Below are positions 17,823 to 27,047 of a stretch of 64,000 nt of DNA, in pieces. How positions within the stretch are numbered: position 1 is the stretch's first letter; each line of letters starts with the position of its first letter. The DNA comes from Clostridia bacterium (GTDB lineage Bacteria > Bacillota > Clostridia > Lachnospirales > Anaerotignaceae): NCBI GenBank assembly GCA_910575055.1, contig CAJTDC010000004.1, forward strand, positions 1-64,000, given 5' to 3'. Both the position numbers and the translations under genes were made by a program. The notes under the pieces are model-generated. The model made no database searches and was not told where the DNA came from. It was given only the letters and a program-made list of their open reading frames with translations.

Positions 17823-18677
17823 TCACATAGGTTTCATTATTAATGAAAAATTATTATTCATAAACGTTTTTGTATACTGTACAGTGTCTGTATCATAACT
17901 CTTAATACTAATTCCTGAAAAATTCTCTAAATCAAGTCTATTAATCAATTCTACTAATTTGTCAACATTTTTTTCCGTTTCTAAAAAAGTAGACATTACC
18001 CCTATATATCCTCCTAAAGCAACTACATCGTCCTCTTTTATTGTTTTTGCACCAAAATCTAATTTCAGTTCTAAACCAAGCAATTTATCTGTTGCATCAT
18101 CTGTTTCATATTCTATTAATACATTATTATGTTTCAAAACATAAAAACTAACTGGCAAATAGTTTTCTTCTTCTTTTTCTATTTCTTCGACTTTGTCTAA
18201 TTCCAATACTAATGAGCTATCACTATATTGTAATGAGGCATTGACCATATCAAAAAAGTCTTTACTGTTTACATCAAATGCTTTTTTTGCTGTTTCTCTA
18301 TAAAGTAAAGGACTTTTTACAAGAGAAGCTAAATCATCTCTATATTCTTCTATATCACTGAAATCAAAATTGTTTTGTCCTAATGTTATTTCTAACAGTT
18401 CTAAAGTAATACCAAGCGTTTTAACACCATAATCGCCATTTTCTTCTATATTTTTGCCTAAATCAGTTACTATAGAAAGTGCTTCCTCTTTTTCTATTTC
18501 GCTATTTAAATATTGGTCAACTGTATTTAGTGCTTTTGTTGCATAACCATAATATTCCTCATTGAATAATGTACCATTTGTACTACTTTCGGCATTTGTA
18601 TTATTTGTAATATTTCCACAAGAAGCTACTCCCAATACCAGACAACAACACAACACTGTTGCTATTATCTTTTTCAT
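17823..18677 (-). CDS. Putative lipoprotein of unknown function
   Basis: A 284-residue secreted protein. The N-terminal signal peptide ends in a lipobox-like LGVASC, placing the lipid Cys at residue 20. It is followed by an Asn/Thr/Ser-rich linker of about 15 residues and then a mostly helical, acidic domain without a motif I recognise. Three other Cys (CCC at 10-12) lie in the signal peptide. It is monocistronic, with a good terminator. Not similar by eye to the DUF4878 pair at 2.7-4.0 kb. No function is proposed. Confidence 0.78.
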   Translation of the reverse strand: MKKIIATVLCCCLVLGVASCGNITNNTNAESSTNGTLFNEEYYGYATKALNTVDQYLNSEIEKEEALSIVTDLGKNIEENGDYGVKTLGITLELLEITLGQNNFDFSDIEEYRDDLASLVKSPLLYRETAKKAFDVNSKDFFDMVNASLQYSDSSLVLELDKVEEIEKEEENYLPVSFYVLKHNNVLIEYETDDATDKLLGLELKLDFGAKTIKEDDVVALGGYIGVMSTFLETEKNVDKLVELINRLDLENFSGISIKSYDTDTVQYTKTFMNNNFSLIMKPM

Positions 18678-18846
18678 TTTATCCCCTCCTTATATAGTTA
18701 CTATCATAATAGCATAATATTCTACTTTTTACAACACCTATCGTCTTTTTTTTACAAACACTGTTATAAAACAATATCATTGATAAAAAATACATTAGAG
18801 GGAATATATTTGTTATTGTACTTTACTTAATATACTGTTACATAGC

Positions 18847-18870
18847 AAAAACCCTTGATTTTTTCAAGGG
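18847..18870 (-). terminator. tRNA-Arg terminator
   Basis: On the minus strand CCCTTGA / TCAAGGG followed by TTTTT, about 10 nt beyond the tRNA 3' end. Confidence 0.8.
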
Positions 18871-18881
18871 CACGCTCGTAA

Positions 18882-18954
18882 TGCACTCTACAGGAATTGA
18901 ACCTGCGGTCTTTCGGTTCGGAGCCGAATGCTTTTTCCACTAAGCTAAGAGTGC
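18882..18954 (-). tRNA. tRNA-Arg(CCG)
   Basis: On the minus strand: acceptor GCACTCT/AGAGTGC with discriminator A, anticodon stem TTCGG/CCGAA around loop CTCCGAA (anticodon CCG, reads CGG), T-arm with GTTCAATTC. CCA is not encoded. Confidence 0.93.
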
Positions 18955-18966
18955 ATACAACTTATC

Positions 18967-18995
18967 ATTCTACAATTAAAAAAACATTCTGTCAA
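18967..18995 (-). promoter_or_regulatory. tRNA-Arg promoter
   Basis: Minus-strand TTGACA (18990-18995), 17-nt spacer, TAGAAT (18967-18972), 12 nt before the tRNA. Confidence 0.78.
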
Positions 18996-19108
18996 ATGGA
19001 TTTTAAACAGATACATTTATTTACTTTATTATATGATAGTCACATTTTTAACATTACAGCAATACATTTTTGTTCTCTCTTTTTTATTTTTTATAGCCTA
19101 ATAATATA

Positions 19109-19140
19109 AAAATCCCTCATATTTTATTATGAGAGATTTT
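19109..19140 (-). terminator. Terminator after the 47-residue ORF
   Basis: On the minus strand AAATCTCTCATA / TATGAGGGATTT followed by a T-run, just past the stop of the small ORF. Its presence supports that ORF being expressed. Confidence 0.65.
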
Positions 19141-19144
19141 ACAA

Positions 19145-19288
19145 TTAATACAAAATTGTTCGTAAATTTTGTTCTTTTGGTATATTATAACATTCTACAC
19201 TATTTTTTACTTTTTTCTTTTTTAAATAATCTTCCAAAAGGGACTGTATTTCTGTTTCACTTGTAAAATCTTTTCCAAAACAATACAT
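19145..19288 (-). CDS. Hypothetical small protein (47 residues)
   Basis: Minus-strand ORF with ATG at 19286-19288 preceded by AGGAAAGGGGG and followed at once by a hairpin terminator. The product begins MYCFGKDFTSETEIQSLL and is hydrophilic and Lys-rich in the middle (KKKKVKN), with two Cys. No signal peptide or membrane segment is seen. I do not recognise a family. Supported only by the ribosome site and terminator. Confidence 0.5.
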   Translation of the reverse strand: MYCFGKDFTSETEIQSLLEDYLKKKKVKNSVECYNIPKEQNLRTILY

Positions 19289-19362
19289 ATTATTTTCCCC
19301 CTTTCCTAATTACTACTATATTATGTAACAATAAATCAAAACGTTACAAATGAAATATATTA

Positions 19363-20556
19363 TTATTTTATCACACCATAATATTGTGCTAATTGTTTAA
19401 AATAAGGCAAAGCATTTTGTATGGTTTCTTTAGAAACACAATATGCTATACGCACATATCCTGCACAGCCAAATCCTACTGCTGGTGTGAGCAAAAGTCT
19501 ATACTCTTGTGCTTTTTTGCAAAATGCTTTATCATCTTTTTCCAACGCCTTTACAAAAAGATAAAAAGCCCCTTGTGGTTTAATACACTGATATCCATAT
19601 TTTTGCAATGCTTTATAAAGCAATTCTCTATTGGCATCATAATATGCTACATCTGTCAACTCATCACAACATTCTGCTACTACTTTTTGTTGCAAAGCAG
19701 GTGCATTGACAAATCCTAATACTCTTGTTGCCACTTCTGCCGCTTGAACAATTTGCTCATAATCACACAATTCACTAGGCAAAACCAGATACCCTATTCT
19801 ATCTCCGGGCAAAGAAAGAGATTTCGAAAAAGAATAGGCTACAATGGTATTTTTATAATAATGAGGCACATAAGGCACTTCTGCACCATCATATACTAAT
19901 TCTCTATAAGGTTCATCTGAAACTAAATAAATTGTAGTACCATATTCTTTTTGTTTTTCTTCTAATATACAACCTATTTCTGCTATAATACTTTCATCAT
20001 ACACAACACCTGTAGGATTATTAGGTGAGTTAATCAATACCACTTTTGTTTTTGGAGTGATATACTTTTCCAATGTATTCAAATCAGGTAAAAATGTTTC
20101 TGTATTGGCAGGTACAGACTTCAGCACTGCCCCTACATTCATAGCATAAGCATCATATTCACTAAAATAAGGAGCAAATGTAACGATTTCTTCCTGTTGA
20201 TTTAAAAGTACTTTAAATATGACATTTAATCCTCCTGCTGCTCCTACTGTCATAACAATATTTTTTGCATCAAATTCTGTATCAAAACGGCGGTTAATAC
20301 TATTTGCAATTTTTTTGCGTACTTCTTCATATCCTACACTATCTGTATAACTATGCAGTTGTAAAGAATTTTCTTGTTGCAATATTTTAATTGCTGTTTG
20401 ATTGATACTTTCTGGTGCTTTGACATTAGGATTACCTATACCAAAATCATACACATTTTCTGCACCATACTGTTGTTTTAATTTTCTAGCATCTGAAAAC
20501 AAACTGCTAATTCCTTCACTTTTTTTAATCAGTTCTTGCATATTTTTTGAAATCAT
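19363..20556 (-). CDS. PLP-dependent aminotransferase (class I/II, aspartate aminotransferase-like)
   Basis: A 397-residue fold-type I aminotransferase. The PLP-binding lysine is in SFSKSLSLPGDRIGY, the NSPNNPTG motif fixes the substrate/PLP ring, YDFGIGNPNV forms the N-terminal substrate segment, and an Arg near the C-terminus (GYVRIAYC) should bind the carboxylate. Closest by eye to the aspartate aminotransferase-like group common in Clostridia. It could in principle supply the missing HisC step of the his operon, but nothing in its location shows this. It stands alone. Confidence 0.88.
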   Translation of the reverse strand: MISKNMQELIKKSEGISSLFSDARKLKQQYGAENVYDFGIGNPNVKAPESINQTAIKILQQENSLQLHSYTDSVGYEEVRKKIANSINRRFDTEFDAKNIVMTVGAAGGLNVIFKVLLNQQEEIVTFAPYFSEYDAYAMNVGAVLKSVPANTETFLPDLNTLEKYITPKTKVVLINSPNNPTGVVYDESIIAEIGCILEEKQKEYGTTIYLVSDEPYRELVYDGAEVPYVPHYYKNTIVAYSFSKSLSLPGDRIGYLVLPSELCDYEQIVQAAEVATRVLGFVNAPALQQKVVAECCDELTDVAYYDANRELLYKALQKYGYQCIKPQGAFYLFVKALEKDDKAFCKKAQEYRLLLTPAVGFGCAGYVRIAYCVSKETIQNALPYFKQLAQYYGVIK

Positions 20557-20719
20557 ACTATTATTTCTCCTTTAGTTTTCTAGTATATTTTACAAATACT
20601 TTTCCTAATATAAACAAGGCATTATCACTATATTTTTAAATACTTTTTCTGATTTAATATAATTTATCAACTCTATTATAGTTTGTTTTGTTTTGTTTCT
20701 CAACTAAAATTTCAGAGCA

Positions 20720-20762
20720 AATCAAAAAAAGAAGCCACATTTGTGACTTCTCTTTTTGATTT
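20720..20762 (-). terminator. Terminator of the PTS-malQ operon
   Basis: AAATC..AAAAAGAAG(C)CACA / TGTG(A)CTTCT..TTTTTGATTT, a long hairpin with T-rich flanks on both strands. Otherwise the 320 bases between the aminotransferase and malQ hold no supported gene. Confidence 0.75.
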
Positions 20763-20875
20763 GCATTTATTTTTATTATAGTAAATACTATAATATAAGA
20801 GGAGATATATATCTGACGGGTATTCCCGCAGAAAACAAAGTAATAAAATAATAAATTTTTATATATTGTATTTTT

Positions 20876-22378
20876 TTAATCCCAGTTCATACGACCATAA
20901 CGTTTTGTTAGAGAAAGTATTTCTTGCTGCAATTCTTCTGTCAATTCTTCTCTTGTCAATCTCCACTTCCAATTATTCCCTACTGTGGAAGGTTTATTGA
21001 TACGACTAGCATTGTCATATCCTAAATAATCCTGCATAGGAATAATACAAATTTTGGAATTACTTCTCATAACAAGAGATATAAAACACTTATACAATTC
21101 TTCTTTAGGAGTATAGTGGTCACATAAATAATTTCTTGCTAATATTTGTTCTTCTTTTGTAATAGAGTCAAACCAACCTGCAATGGTTTCATTATCGTGC
21201 GTACCTGTATAAGCAACACTATTTTCAATATAATTATGTGGTAAATAGTCATTTGCTGAACCAGAGTCCCTAGAGTCAAAAGCAAATTCTAATACTTTCA
21301 TACCTGGAAAGCCACTATCACGCACTAACTGACGCACATTATCTGTAACATAGCCTAAATCTTCTGCAATGACTTCGTGCCAGCCTAAGCGGTTTTCTAT
21401 ACAGCGGAACAACTCTATACCTGGACCTTTTTCCCAATGCCCTTCCCTTGCTGTTGTTGCTCCATAAGGTATTGAAAAATATTCATCAAATCCTCTAAAA
21501 TGGTCTATTCTTACCACGTCATACATTTTAAAGCAATATGCCATACGACCAACCCACCAATCATATCCAGTACTTCTATGATACTCCCAGCGATACAAAG
21601 GATTACCCCACAACTGCCCATTTGCAGAAAAGCCATCTGGAGGACAACCTGCTACTGCATAAGGTATATTTTGAGCATCTAACTGAAACAATTCAGGGTG
21701 TGCCCAAGTATCTGCACTATCTAATGCTACATAAATAGGAATATCTCCTATAATACGAATACCTCTTTCATTAGCATATGATTTTAAAGCATACCACTGT
21801 TCAAAAAATTTAAACTGCATATATTGATGAAATTCAATGTCAAAATAGAGTTCTTTTCTATAATAGTCCATAGAATAGCCCCAACGTAATCGAATATCTT
21901 CTGCCCACTGTGTCCAAGTAACACCGCCAAATCTTGACTTTACTGACATAAATAGTGCATAATCAGAAAGCCACCAACTATTTTCATTTACAAAACGTAA
22001 ATAGTTTTCATTTTGTGTAATATTACTACGTTCATATGCCTTTCTTAAAAGCGTATAACGGCTTTCATACATTTTTTGATAATCAATTTCTTTTTCATTG
22101 TCACCAAAATCCGCTTTGTCACATTCTTGTTGTGTCAAAACACCTTCCTCTATGAGTGCCTCCAAACTAATAAAATAAGGGTTTCCTGCAAATGTAGAAA
22201 ATGATTGATAAGGTGAGTCACCATAGCTTGTGGGTACAAGCGGTAATATTTGCCAATAAGTTTGACCTGCTTCTTTCAGCCAGTCTACAAAGTCATAGGC
22301 ACTTTTTGAAAAACAACCTATGCCATATTTTGAAGGCAGGCTTGTAATAGAAAGCAATATTCCTGCTGCTCTATTCAT
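20876..22378 (-). CDS. malQ: 4-alpha-glucanotransferase (amylomaltase)
   Basis: Cytoplasmic GH77 disproportionating enzyme that transfers maltodextrin units between chains. 500 residues, the usual length. Family motifs present: GILLSITSLPSKYGIG at the N-terminus, YWQILPL.P, GDIPIYVALDSADTW, VRIDHFRGFDEY (catalytic Asp nucleophile), VIAEDLGY (acid/base Glu) and YTGTHDNETI. The ATG overlaps the stop of the upstream gene by 4 nt, so translation is coupled. With the PTS transporter it points to maltose or maltodextrin use. Confidence 0.95.
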   Translation of the reverse strand: MNRAAGILLSITSLPSKYGIGCFSKSAYDFVDWLKEAGQTYWQILPLVPTSYGDSPYQSFSTFAGNPYFISLEALIEEGVLTQQECDKADFGDNEKEIDYQKMYESRYTLLRKAYERSNITQNENYLRFVNENSWWLSDYALFMSVKSRFGGVTWTQWAEDIRLRWGYSMDYYRKELYFDIEFHQYMQFKFFEQWYALKSYANERGIRIIGDIPIYVALDSADTWAHPELFQLDAQNIPYAVAGCPPDGFSANGQLWGNPLYRWEYHRSTGYDWWVGRMAYCFKMYDVVRIDHFRGFDEYFSIPYGATTAREGHWEKGPGIELFRCIENRLGWHEVIAEDLGYVTDNVRQLVRDSGFPGMKVLEFAFDSRDSGSANDYLPHNYIENSVAYTGTHDNETIAGWFDSITKEEQILARNYLCDHYTPKEELYKCFISLVMRSNSKICIIPMQDYLGYDNASRINKPSTVGNNWKWRLTREELTEELQQEILSLTKRYGRMNWD

Positions 22379-23256
22379 AAATAACTCCTCCTTCCTTTTT
22401 TTATATCATTTGTTTCAATACACACGCCGTAATGGTCTGAAACTTTAGGCTGTTTGATGCCATTAAACATTACTTTACTATATTTTACTGGTACTGCCTT
22501 ATTGCACCAGATATAATCCATTCTCATACTTTTTTGTTTTTGTTCATTGTGTTTGTCATCTTTCCAGCCATCAATACTACCCTCTACGGTTGTGCCTTTG
22601 TCTTTCTGCTGTGCTATAGTATAGCTATCATACCAGCCAGAATTTTTGATGACGTCATATCCTTGCTCTTTTATTTCTGCGGGACTGTTAAAATCGCCCA
22701 TAAGCCATACTGTGGTAGTATTACATTTCTGTTTTAAAGCACTTTCAAATCTTTTCCACTGTGCTAAAAACGGTTCCTGCTCATCTTTCCACCAACCCAT
22801 ATGCACCGTATAAAACCAATCTTTACAACCGCTTATTTGCACTCCCAATACTTTGCGTGTTTTCCAATACTGGTAATCTTGGCACTCACTTATAAAAAAG
22901 CTGTCTGTTTGTACAATTTCACCATTTAAGCACAACAACGCCATACCTTCATCATATATCCCGTATCCTATTTTAGCAGAAATCCACGTCCAAGAGCAAG
23001 TAATTCCATTTTCAAAAAGACGAAAAGCTACTTGTGCCGCATGATTGTCTTTTCGTATAGGTATTTCATTATTTGAACAATGTACATATCCCTTTAAAAA
23101 TTTTTGTTCAGCAACAATAGCATTAACTGATTGATTGACTTCCTGTAATGCAACTACATCTGGTTTTTCTTGACAAATTGTTTGAACAAATTGCTCCAAT
23201 TTTTGGAGGTAATTTTCTTCTTGAAGGCTATGTGTATTCAATGTTAATAATTTCAT
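22375..23256 (-). CDS. Endonuclease/exonuclease/phosphatase-fold protein
   Basis: A 293-residue Mg-dependent phosphodiesterase-fold protein. Signature motifs in order: LLTLNTHS near the start, VVALQEVN (metal-binding Glu), WLMGDFNSPAE (Asp/Asn pair) and VSDHYGVCIE (His) at the C-terminus. No signal peptide, so cytoplasmic. Its place between a maltose/glucose PTS gene and malQ, with coupled translation into malQ, suggests that it acts on a sugar phosphate or phosphodiester in the same pathway; the substrate is unknown. Confidence 0.85.
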   Translation of the reverse strand: MKLLTLNTHSLQEENYLQKLEQFVQTICQEKPDVVALQEVNQSVNAIVAEQKFLKGYVHCSNNEIPIRKDNHAAQVAFRLFENGITCSWTWISAKIGYGIYDEGMALLCLNGEIVQTDSFFISECQDYQYWKTRKVLGVQISGCKDWFYTVHMGWWKDEQEPFLAQWKRFESALKQKCNTTTVWLMGDFNSPAEIKEQGYDVIKNSGWYDSYTIAQQKDKGTTVEGSIDGWKDDKHNEQKQKSMRMDYIWCNKAVPVKYSKVMFNGIKQPKVSDHYGVCIETNDIKKGRRSYL

Positions 23257-23289
23257 AACAATTCGCCCTTTCTATTTTTCAAACACAAT

Positions 23290-25494
23290 TTATAATATAT
23301 CATTAATGTCAGATTTTAATACGTCTGCTTTTGGCCCATAAATTGCCTGTATACCTGTATCCTTTTTTACCAATCCTTTGGCACCTTCTGCTTTCCACGC
23401 AGGTGTATCTGCTACTTTAGAAGGGTCTTTTACTGTTACTCTCAAACGTGTCATACAAGCATCTACTAATACAATATTTTCACGTCCGCCCAAAAGTGCT
23501 ATAATCCTTTCTGGTTGGCTGTTTCCATCGCCTTTATTTGCAGAAGCACCGTCTGCTGTTTCTTCTTCGCCTTCTTCATTTTCATAATTTCCAAGTCTTC
23601 CTGGTGTAGCAAACTGGAATTTTCCTATCATAAAATATGCTACAACATAACCTATTACCAAAAAGGCAACACAACAAATAATAAAGTGGATAATGTCACC
23701 ACTCAAACCTGCTTTTAATGACATAGGTACACGTGTTAAAAATTCCAAATTTCCAAAAGAGTGTAAACGTAAATCCATAACACCTGCCATAGCAAATGCA
23801 CAACCTTGCAATACTGCATAAACAATATAAAGTGGCAATGCACAGAACATAAACATAAATTCTAATGGTTCTGTAACACCTGTTAAAAATACTGCTAATA
23901 CTGTAGAGAAAAACATAGAACGATAATTATGTTGTTTCTCTTTATCTACTCTACGATACATTGCAAGTGCAATACCCATAAGCAAACCTGTTGCACCAAT
24001 CATTTGACCTACTTTAAAACGAGCTGGTGTTACTGTTGTCATTAAATTGGTATAGCTTGCCATATCTCCTGCATCTTTAAAGTTAATCAAATCTGTTACC
24101 CAAGCTAACCACAATGGGTCTTGACCAAATACTTCTGAACCTGCATTGATACCTGTCTGCATTACATATGTTCCACCAAATGCTGTATAGTTCATAGGTA
24201 TTGTAAGCATATGATGCAAACCAAATGGTAATAACAAACGTTCTAATGTTCCATAAATAAATGGTGCTAATATTGGTGATGTGGAAGAAGAATTTGCTAT
24301 CCAAATACCAAATGCGTTAATACCTGACTGCACTACTGGCCATATTACTATCATAATAATAGAAATGACTGTAGAATAAGCAATCACTGCCAAAGGTACA
24401 AATCTTTTACCATTGAAAAATGCCAAAGCATCAGGCAGTTTTCTGAAATTATAAAATTTATTATAAACAACGCCGCCTACAAAACCAGCTATAATACCTA
24501 CAAATACACCCATATTTAATGCTGGTGCACCTAATACAGATGTGAAATAATTTTCAACCAACATTTCCTGTCCCAATATAGAATGTACTACTGCTCCTGC
24601 TTCTGAAAGCATCGCTTCTGTTACACCAAATGCTGCACCTGTAATACGGTTAATCAATATAAAAGCAATTACTGCTGCAAATGCACCGCCTGCTCTTTCT
24701 TTTGCCCAAGAACCGCCTATTGCTGCTGCAAACAAAATATGCAAATTTCCTATAATCGCCCAACCTATATTTTCCATAGTGCTTCCAACTAAATAAATAA
24801 AATTGATGTCTGCACCTGCCATTTGTATCAGTTTTCCCAAACTAAGCATAAATCCTGCTGCTGGCATAACTGCAATAACTGTCATAAGCACTTTGCCTAG
24901 TTTTTGTAAAAAGTCAAAGTCTATTATTGCTTTCTTTTTCTTTTCTGTTGATGCTGCCTCTACTGTAGGTGTTGTTTCTACTACAACAGCTTCTTGTGTT
25001 GGTGTTTGTACTGAAGACTGCTGTGCATTTGGTGTGACAAACAACACTGCATCTTTTCCAGCCTCTACCCTTCCTGAAGCTGTTTTCATTGTTTTATCAT
25101 CTAATCCTGCACATATCAGCACTGGAGTAATGGTAGGTAAATTTTTGCTTTTAATAAAGTCAACATCTACTTCTGCTATCAAATCCCCTACTTTTACATC
25201 GGAGCCTTCTTGTTTATGTACTGTAAATCCCTCTCCATTAAGCCCTACTGTTTCTAGCCCAAAATGTATGAGCATTTCTAGCCCTTCCTCTGACAAAAAA
25301 CCAAAAGCGTGTTTTGTTGCTGCCACAGAAACCAGTTTCCCATTTACTGGACTATAAATTTTACCATTATCAGGCTGTATTGCAATGCCATCTCCCACTA
25401 TTTTCTCTGCAAAAACAGGGTCTGGTACTTTTTCCAGTGCAACAATTTCTCCAGATAAAGGAGCAATAATTGAAATATTATTTTCGTTAGTCAT
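23290..25494 (-). CDS. PTS transporter, glucose/maltose type, IIA-IIC-IIB fusion
   Basis: A 734-residue membrane permease that takes up and phosphorylates a glucose-family sugar. An N-terminal EIIA(Glc) domain (about 1-160) carries His62 and the phosphoryl His77 in LIHFGLETVGL. A linker rich in Thr/Val follows, then the EIIC domain with about ten membrane segments (about 190-620), including GLHHMLTIPMNYTAFGG, a motif seen in maltose/glucose EIICs. Last comes EIIB with phospho-Cys680 in DACMTRLRV. The order IIA-IIC-IIB is complete. The operon with malQ favours maltose. Divergent from a LacI regulator. Confidence 0.9.
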   Translation of the reverse strand: MTNENNISIIAPLSGEIVALEKVPDPVFAEKIVGDGIAIQPDNGKIYSPVNGKLVSVAATKHAFGFLSEEGLEMLIHFGLETVGLNGEGFTVHKQEGSDVKVGDLIAEVDVDFIKSKNLPTITPVLICAGLDDKTMKTASGRVEAGKDAVLFVTPNAQQSSVQTPTQEAVVVETTPTVEAASTEKKKKAIIDFDFLQKLGKVLMTVIAVMPAAGFMLSLGKLIQMAGADINFIYLVGSTMENIGWAIIGNLHILFAAAIGGSWAKERAGGAFAAVIAFILINRITGAAFGVTEAMLSEAGAVVHSILGQEMLVENYFTSVLGAPALNMGVFVGIIAGFVGGVVYNKFYNFRKLPDALAFFNGKRFVPLAVIAYSTVISIIMIVIWPVVQSGINAFGIWIANSSSTSPILAPFIYGTLERLLLPFGLHHMLTIPMNYTAFGGTYVMQTGINAGSEVFGQDPLWLAWVTDLINFKDAGDMASYTNLMTTVTPARFKVGQMIGATGLLMGIALAMYRRVDKEKQHNYRSMFFSTVLAVFLTGVTEPLEFMFMFCALPLYIVYAVLQGCAFAMAGVMDLRLHSFGNLEFLTRVPMSLKAGLSGDIIHFIICCVAFLVIGYVVAYFMIGKFQFATPGRLGNYENEEGEEETADGASANKGDGNSQPERIIALLGGRENIVLVDACMTRLRVTVKDPSKVADTPAWKAEGAKGLVKKDTGIQAIYGPKADVLKSDINDIL

Positions 25495-25628
25495 AAATAT
25501 CCTCCCTTTCTTTTACGATTGCTATTTTGTTTGACGTTTTTTAAATGATAAATATAATAACGATGCGTATGCAAATATAAAGCAATATCAATGCAAAATA
25601 TTGAAATAAATTATTCTATTGCATTATT

Positions 25629-25681
25629 ATTGCACATTATTTACGCAATATAAATATATCTCTTTTGCAGTAAAAAATCAA
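25629..25681 (-). promoter_or_regulatory. PTS operon promoter with candidate LacI operator
   Basis: Minus-strand TTGATT (25676-25681), 17-nt spacer, TATATT (25653-25658). The predicted transcription start lies inside the inverted repeat ATTGC..N11..GCAAT (25629-25649), where an operator would block initiation. More TTGCA/TGCAA half-sites are scattered between 25560 and 25880. A strong-looking plus-strand pair TTGACG/TATAAT (25531-25558, 16-nt spacer) also occurs and reads toward lacI; its use is unclear. Confidence 0.5.
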
Positions 25682-25813
25682 TCAAAATTTCACAGTAAAA
25701 TTCATTTTCTCTATAATATATAATTTTTTTGCTTTTATTTTATGCAATATAACAATACTAATGTATTTCAAATCACTAATATAGAGAAAATACTTGTAAT
25801 GCCACTGCTTTTA

Positions 25814-25842
25814 TTGACTTTTAAAAAACTGTTTTTTATAAT
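25814..25842 (+). promoter_or_regulatory. Promoter of the LacI-family gene
   Basis: TTGACT (25814-25819), 17-nt spacer, TATAAT (25837-25842), 65 nt before the start codon. Confidence 0.75.
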
Positions 25843-25907
25843 TGAAATCATATAATATTCATTTAAAACATTTGCATAAATTTGCCTAAACGAAAGGAGT
25901 GCTATTT

Positions 25908-26927
25908 ATGGCTGTTACAATAAAAGAAGTTGCTGCACTGGCTGGTGTATCGCCCTCTACAGTGTCTAGAACGTGCAAAAATCACCCCTCTATCAGCAAA
26001 GAAACGAAACAAAAAGTGCGTTATGCTATGGCACAATTAGGATATGAGCCCAGTATACAAAATACTACCACTATTGAGCAATTTGCTCCTATGCTGAGCA
26101 TTATATTGCCTCCTTCCTCACGAGATGTTTATGAAAATTCTTTTCATTTGGAAGTAATAAGGGGCATCAGTCAGTTTTGCAATATCAGAGGATATATCAG
26201 TACAGTAGTAACTGGTCAAGACGAATACGAAATATTAAAAGCAATACAAACACTTGTAAAAGAGGAAAGAACAGGAGGATTTATACTGTTATATGCCAAA
26301 CAGGATGACGCTGTAATAGATTATTTATATAACGAAGGGCTTTTATATGTTTTAATAGGAAAAGCAAAACAATTTGTCAACCAGACTATTTATATTGACA
26401 ATGATAATTTTTTAGCTGGTATGGAGGCAACAGAATATTTATATCAATTAGGTCATAGAAATATTGCTTATGTAGGCATAGAAAGCAATATGTATTTTTC
26501 GGCAGAAAGAAAAGCAGGGTATCAAAAAGCTTTAGAAAATCACGATTTGCCTTTTCGTGAAAATTATTGTGTTGAAATAGACAAATGCTGTATGGATAAC
26601 ACAGCATCTTTTTCTGCTTTATTAGAACAGCCTCAAAAACCTACTGCTGTTGTAGCAAGCGATGATATATTAGCTGTTGCACTGGAACAATGTTGTGCTA
26701 AAAAAGGACTTTCCATACCAAAAGATTTATCTATTGTTTCATTCAATAATTCACTGTTTGCACGCATTACCTCTCCACAGCTTACTTCTATTGATGTCAA
26801 TTCTCATCAATTAGGTATAGAGGCAGCTTCACAACTGATTAACCACATTGAAAATCCGAATTTACTTGCAACAAAAATTATTGTGCCTCATTCTCTTATT
26901 ATAAGAGAAAGCTGTCGAGAACTTTAA
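25908..26927 (+). CDS. LacI-family transcriptional regulator
   Basis: A 339-residue sugar-responsive DNA-binding protein. The N-terminal lacI HTH reads VTIKEVAALAGVSPSTVSR and the hinge helix lies near 50. A periplasmic-binding-protein-like effector domain (about 65-335) contains GHRNIAYVGIE and VVASDDILAVALEQ. The ATG at 25908 is preferred: AAAGGAG lies 8 nt upstream, whereas the GTG at 25899 is part of the ribosome site. Divergent from the PTS-malQ operon, which it most likely represses in the absence of maltose or a related sugar. Confidence 0.92.
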   Translation: MAVTIKEVAALAGVSPSTVSRTCKNHPSISKETKQKVRYAMAQLGYEPSIQNTTTIEQFAPMLSIILPPSSRDVYENSFHLEVIRGISQFCNIRGYISTVVTGQDEYEILKAIQTLVKEERTGGFILLYAKQDDAVIDYLYNEGLLYVLIGKAKQFVNQTIYIDNDNFLAGMEATEYLYQLGHRNIAYVGIESNMYFSAERKAGYQKALENHDLPFRENYCVEIDKCCMDNTASFSALLEQPQKPTAVVASDDILAVALEQCCAKKGLSIPKDLSIVSFNNSLFARITSPQLTSIDVNSHQLGIEAASQLINHIENPNLLATKIIVPHSLIIRESCREL

Positions 26928-27001
26928 TACTGCTTATTTATTTTACAAAAAACGAAATAAAAACTTAACATTTTATTAATGCTGTAATAAATTGGCTTTT
27001 A

Positions 27002-27036
27002 CTGTCGTTATTCATAATAGAATATCAAAACGACAG
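27002..27036 (+). promoter_or_regulatory. Inverted repeat at the ribosome site of the 27048 gene
   Basis: CTGTCGTT (27002-27009) and AACGACAG (27029-27036) are perfect 8-bp arms around 19 nt, and the 3' arm runs into the GGAGG ribosome site. It may be an operator or an RNA hairpin limiting translation. Confidence 0.45.
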
Positions 27037-27047
27037 GAGGGTTTGTT

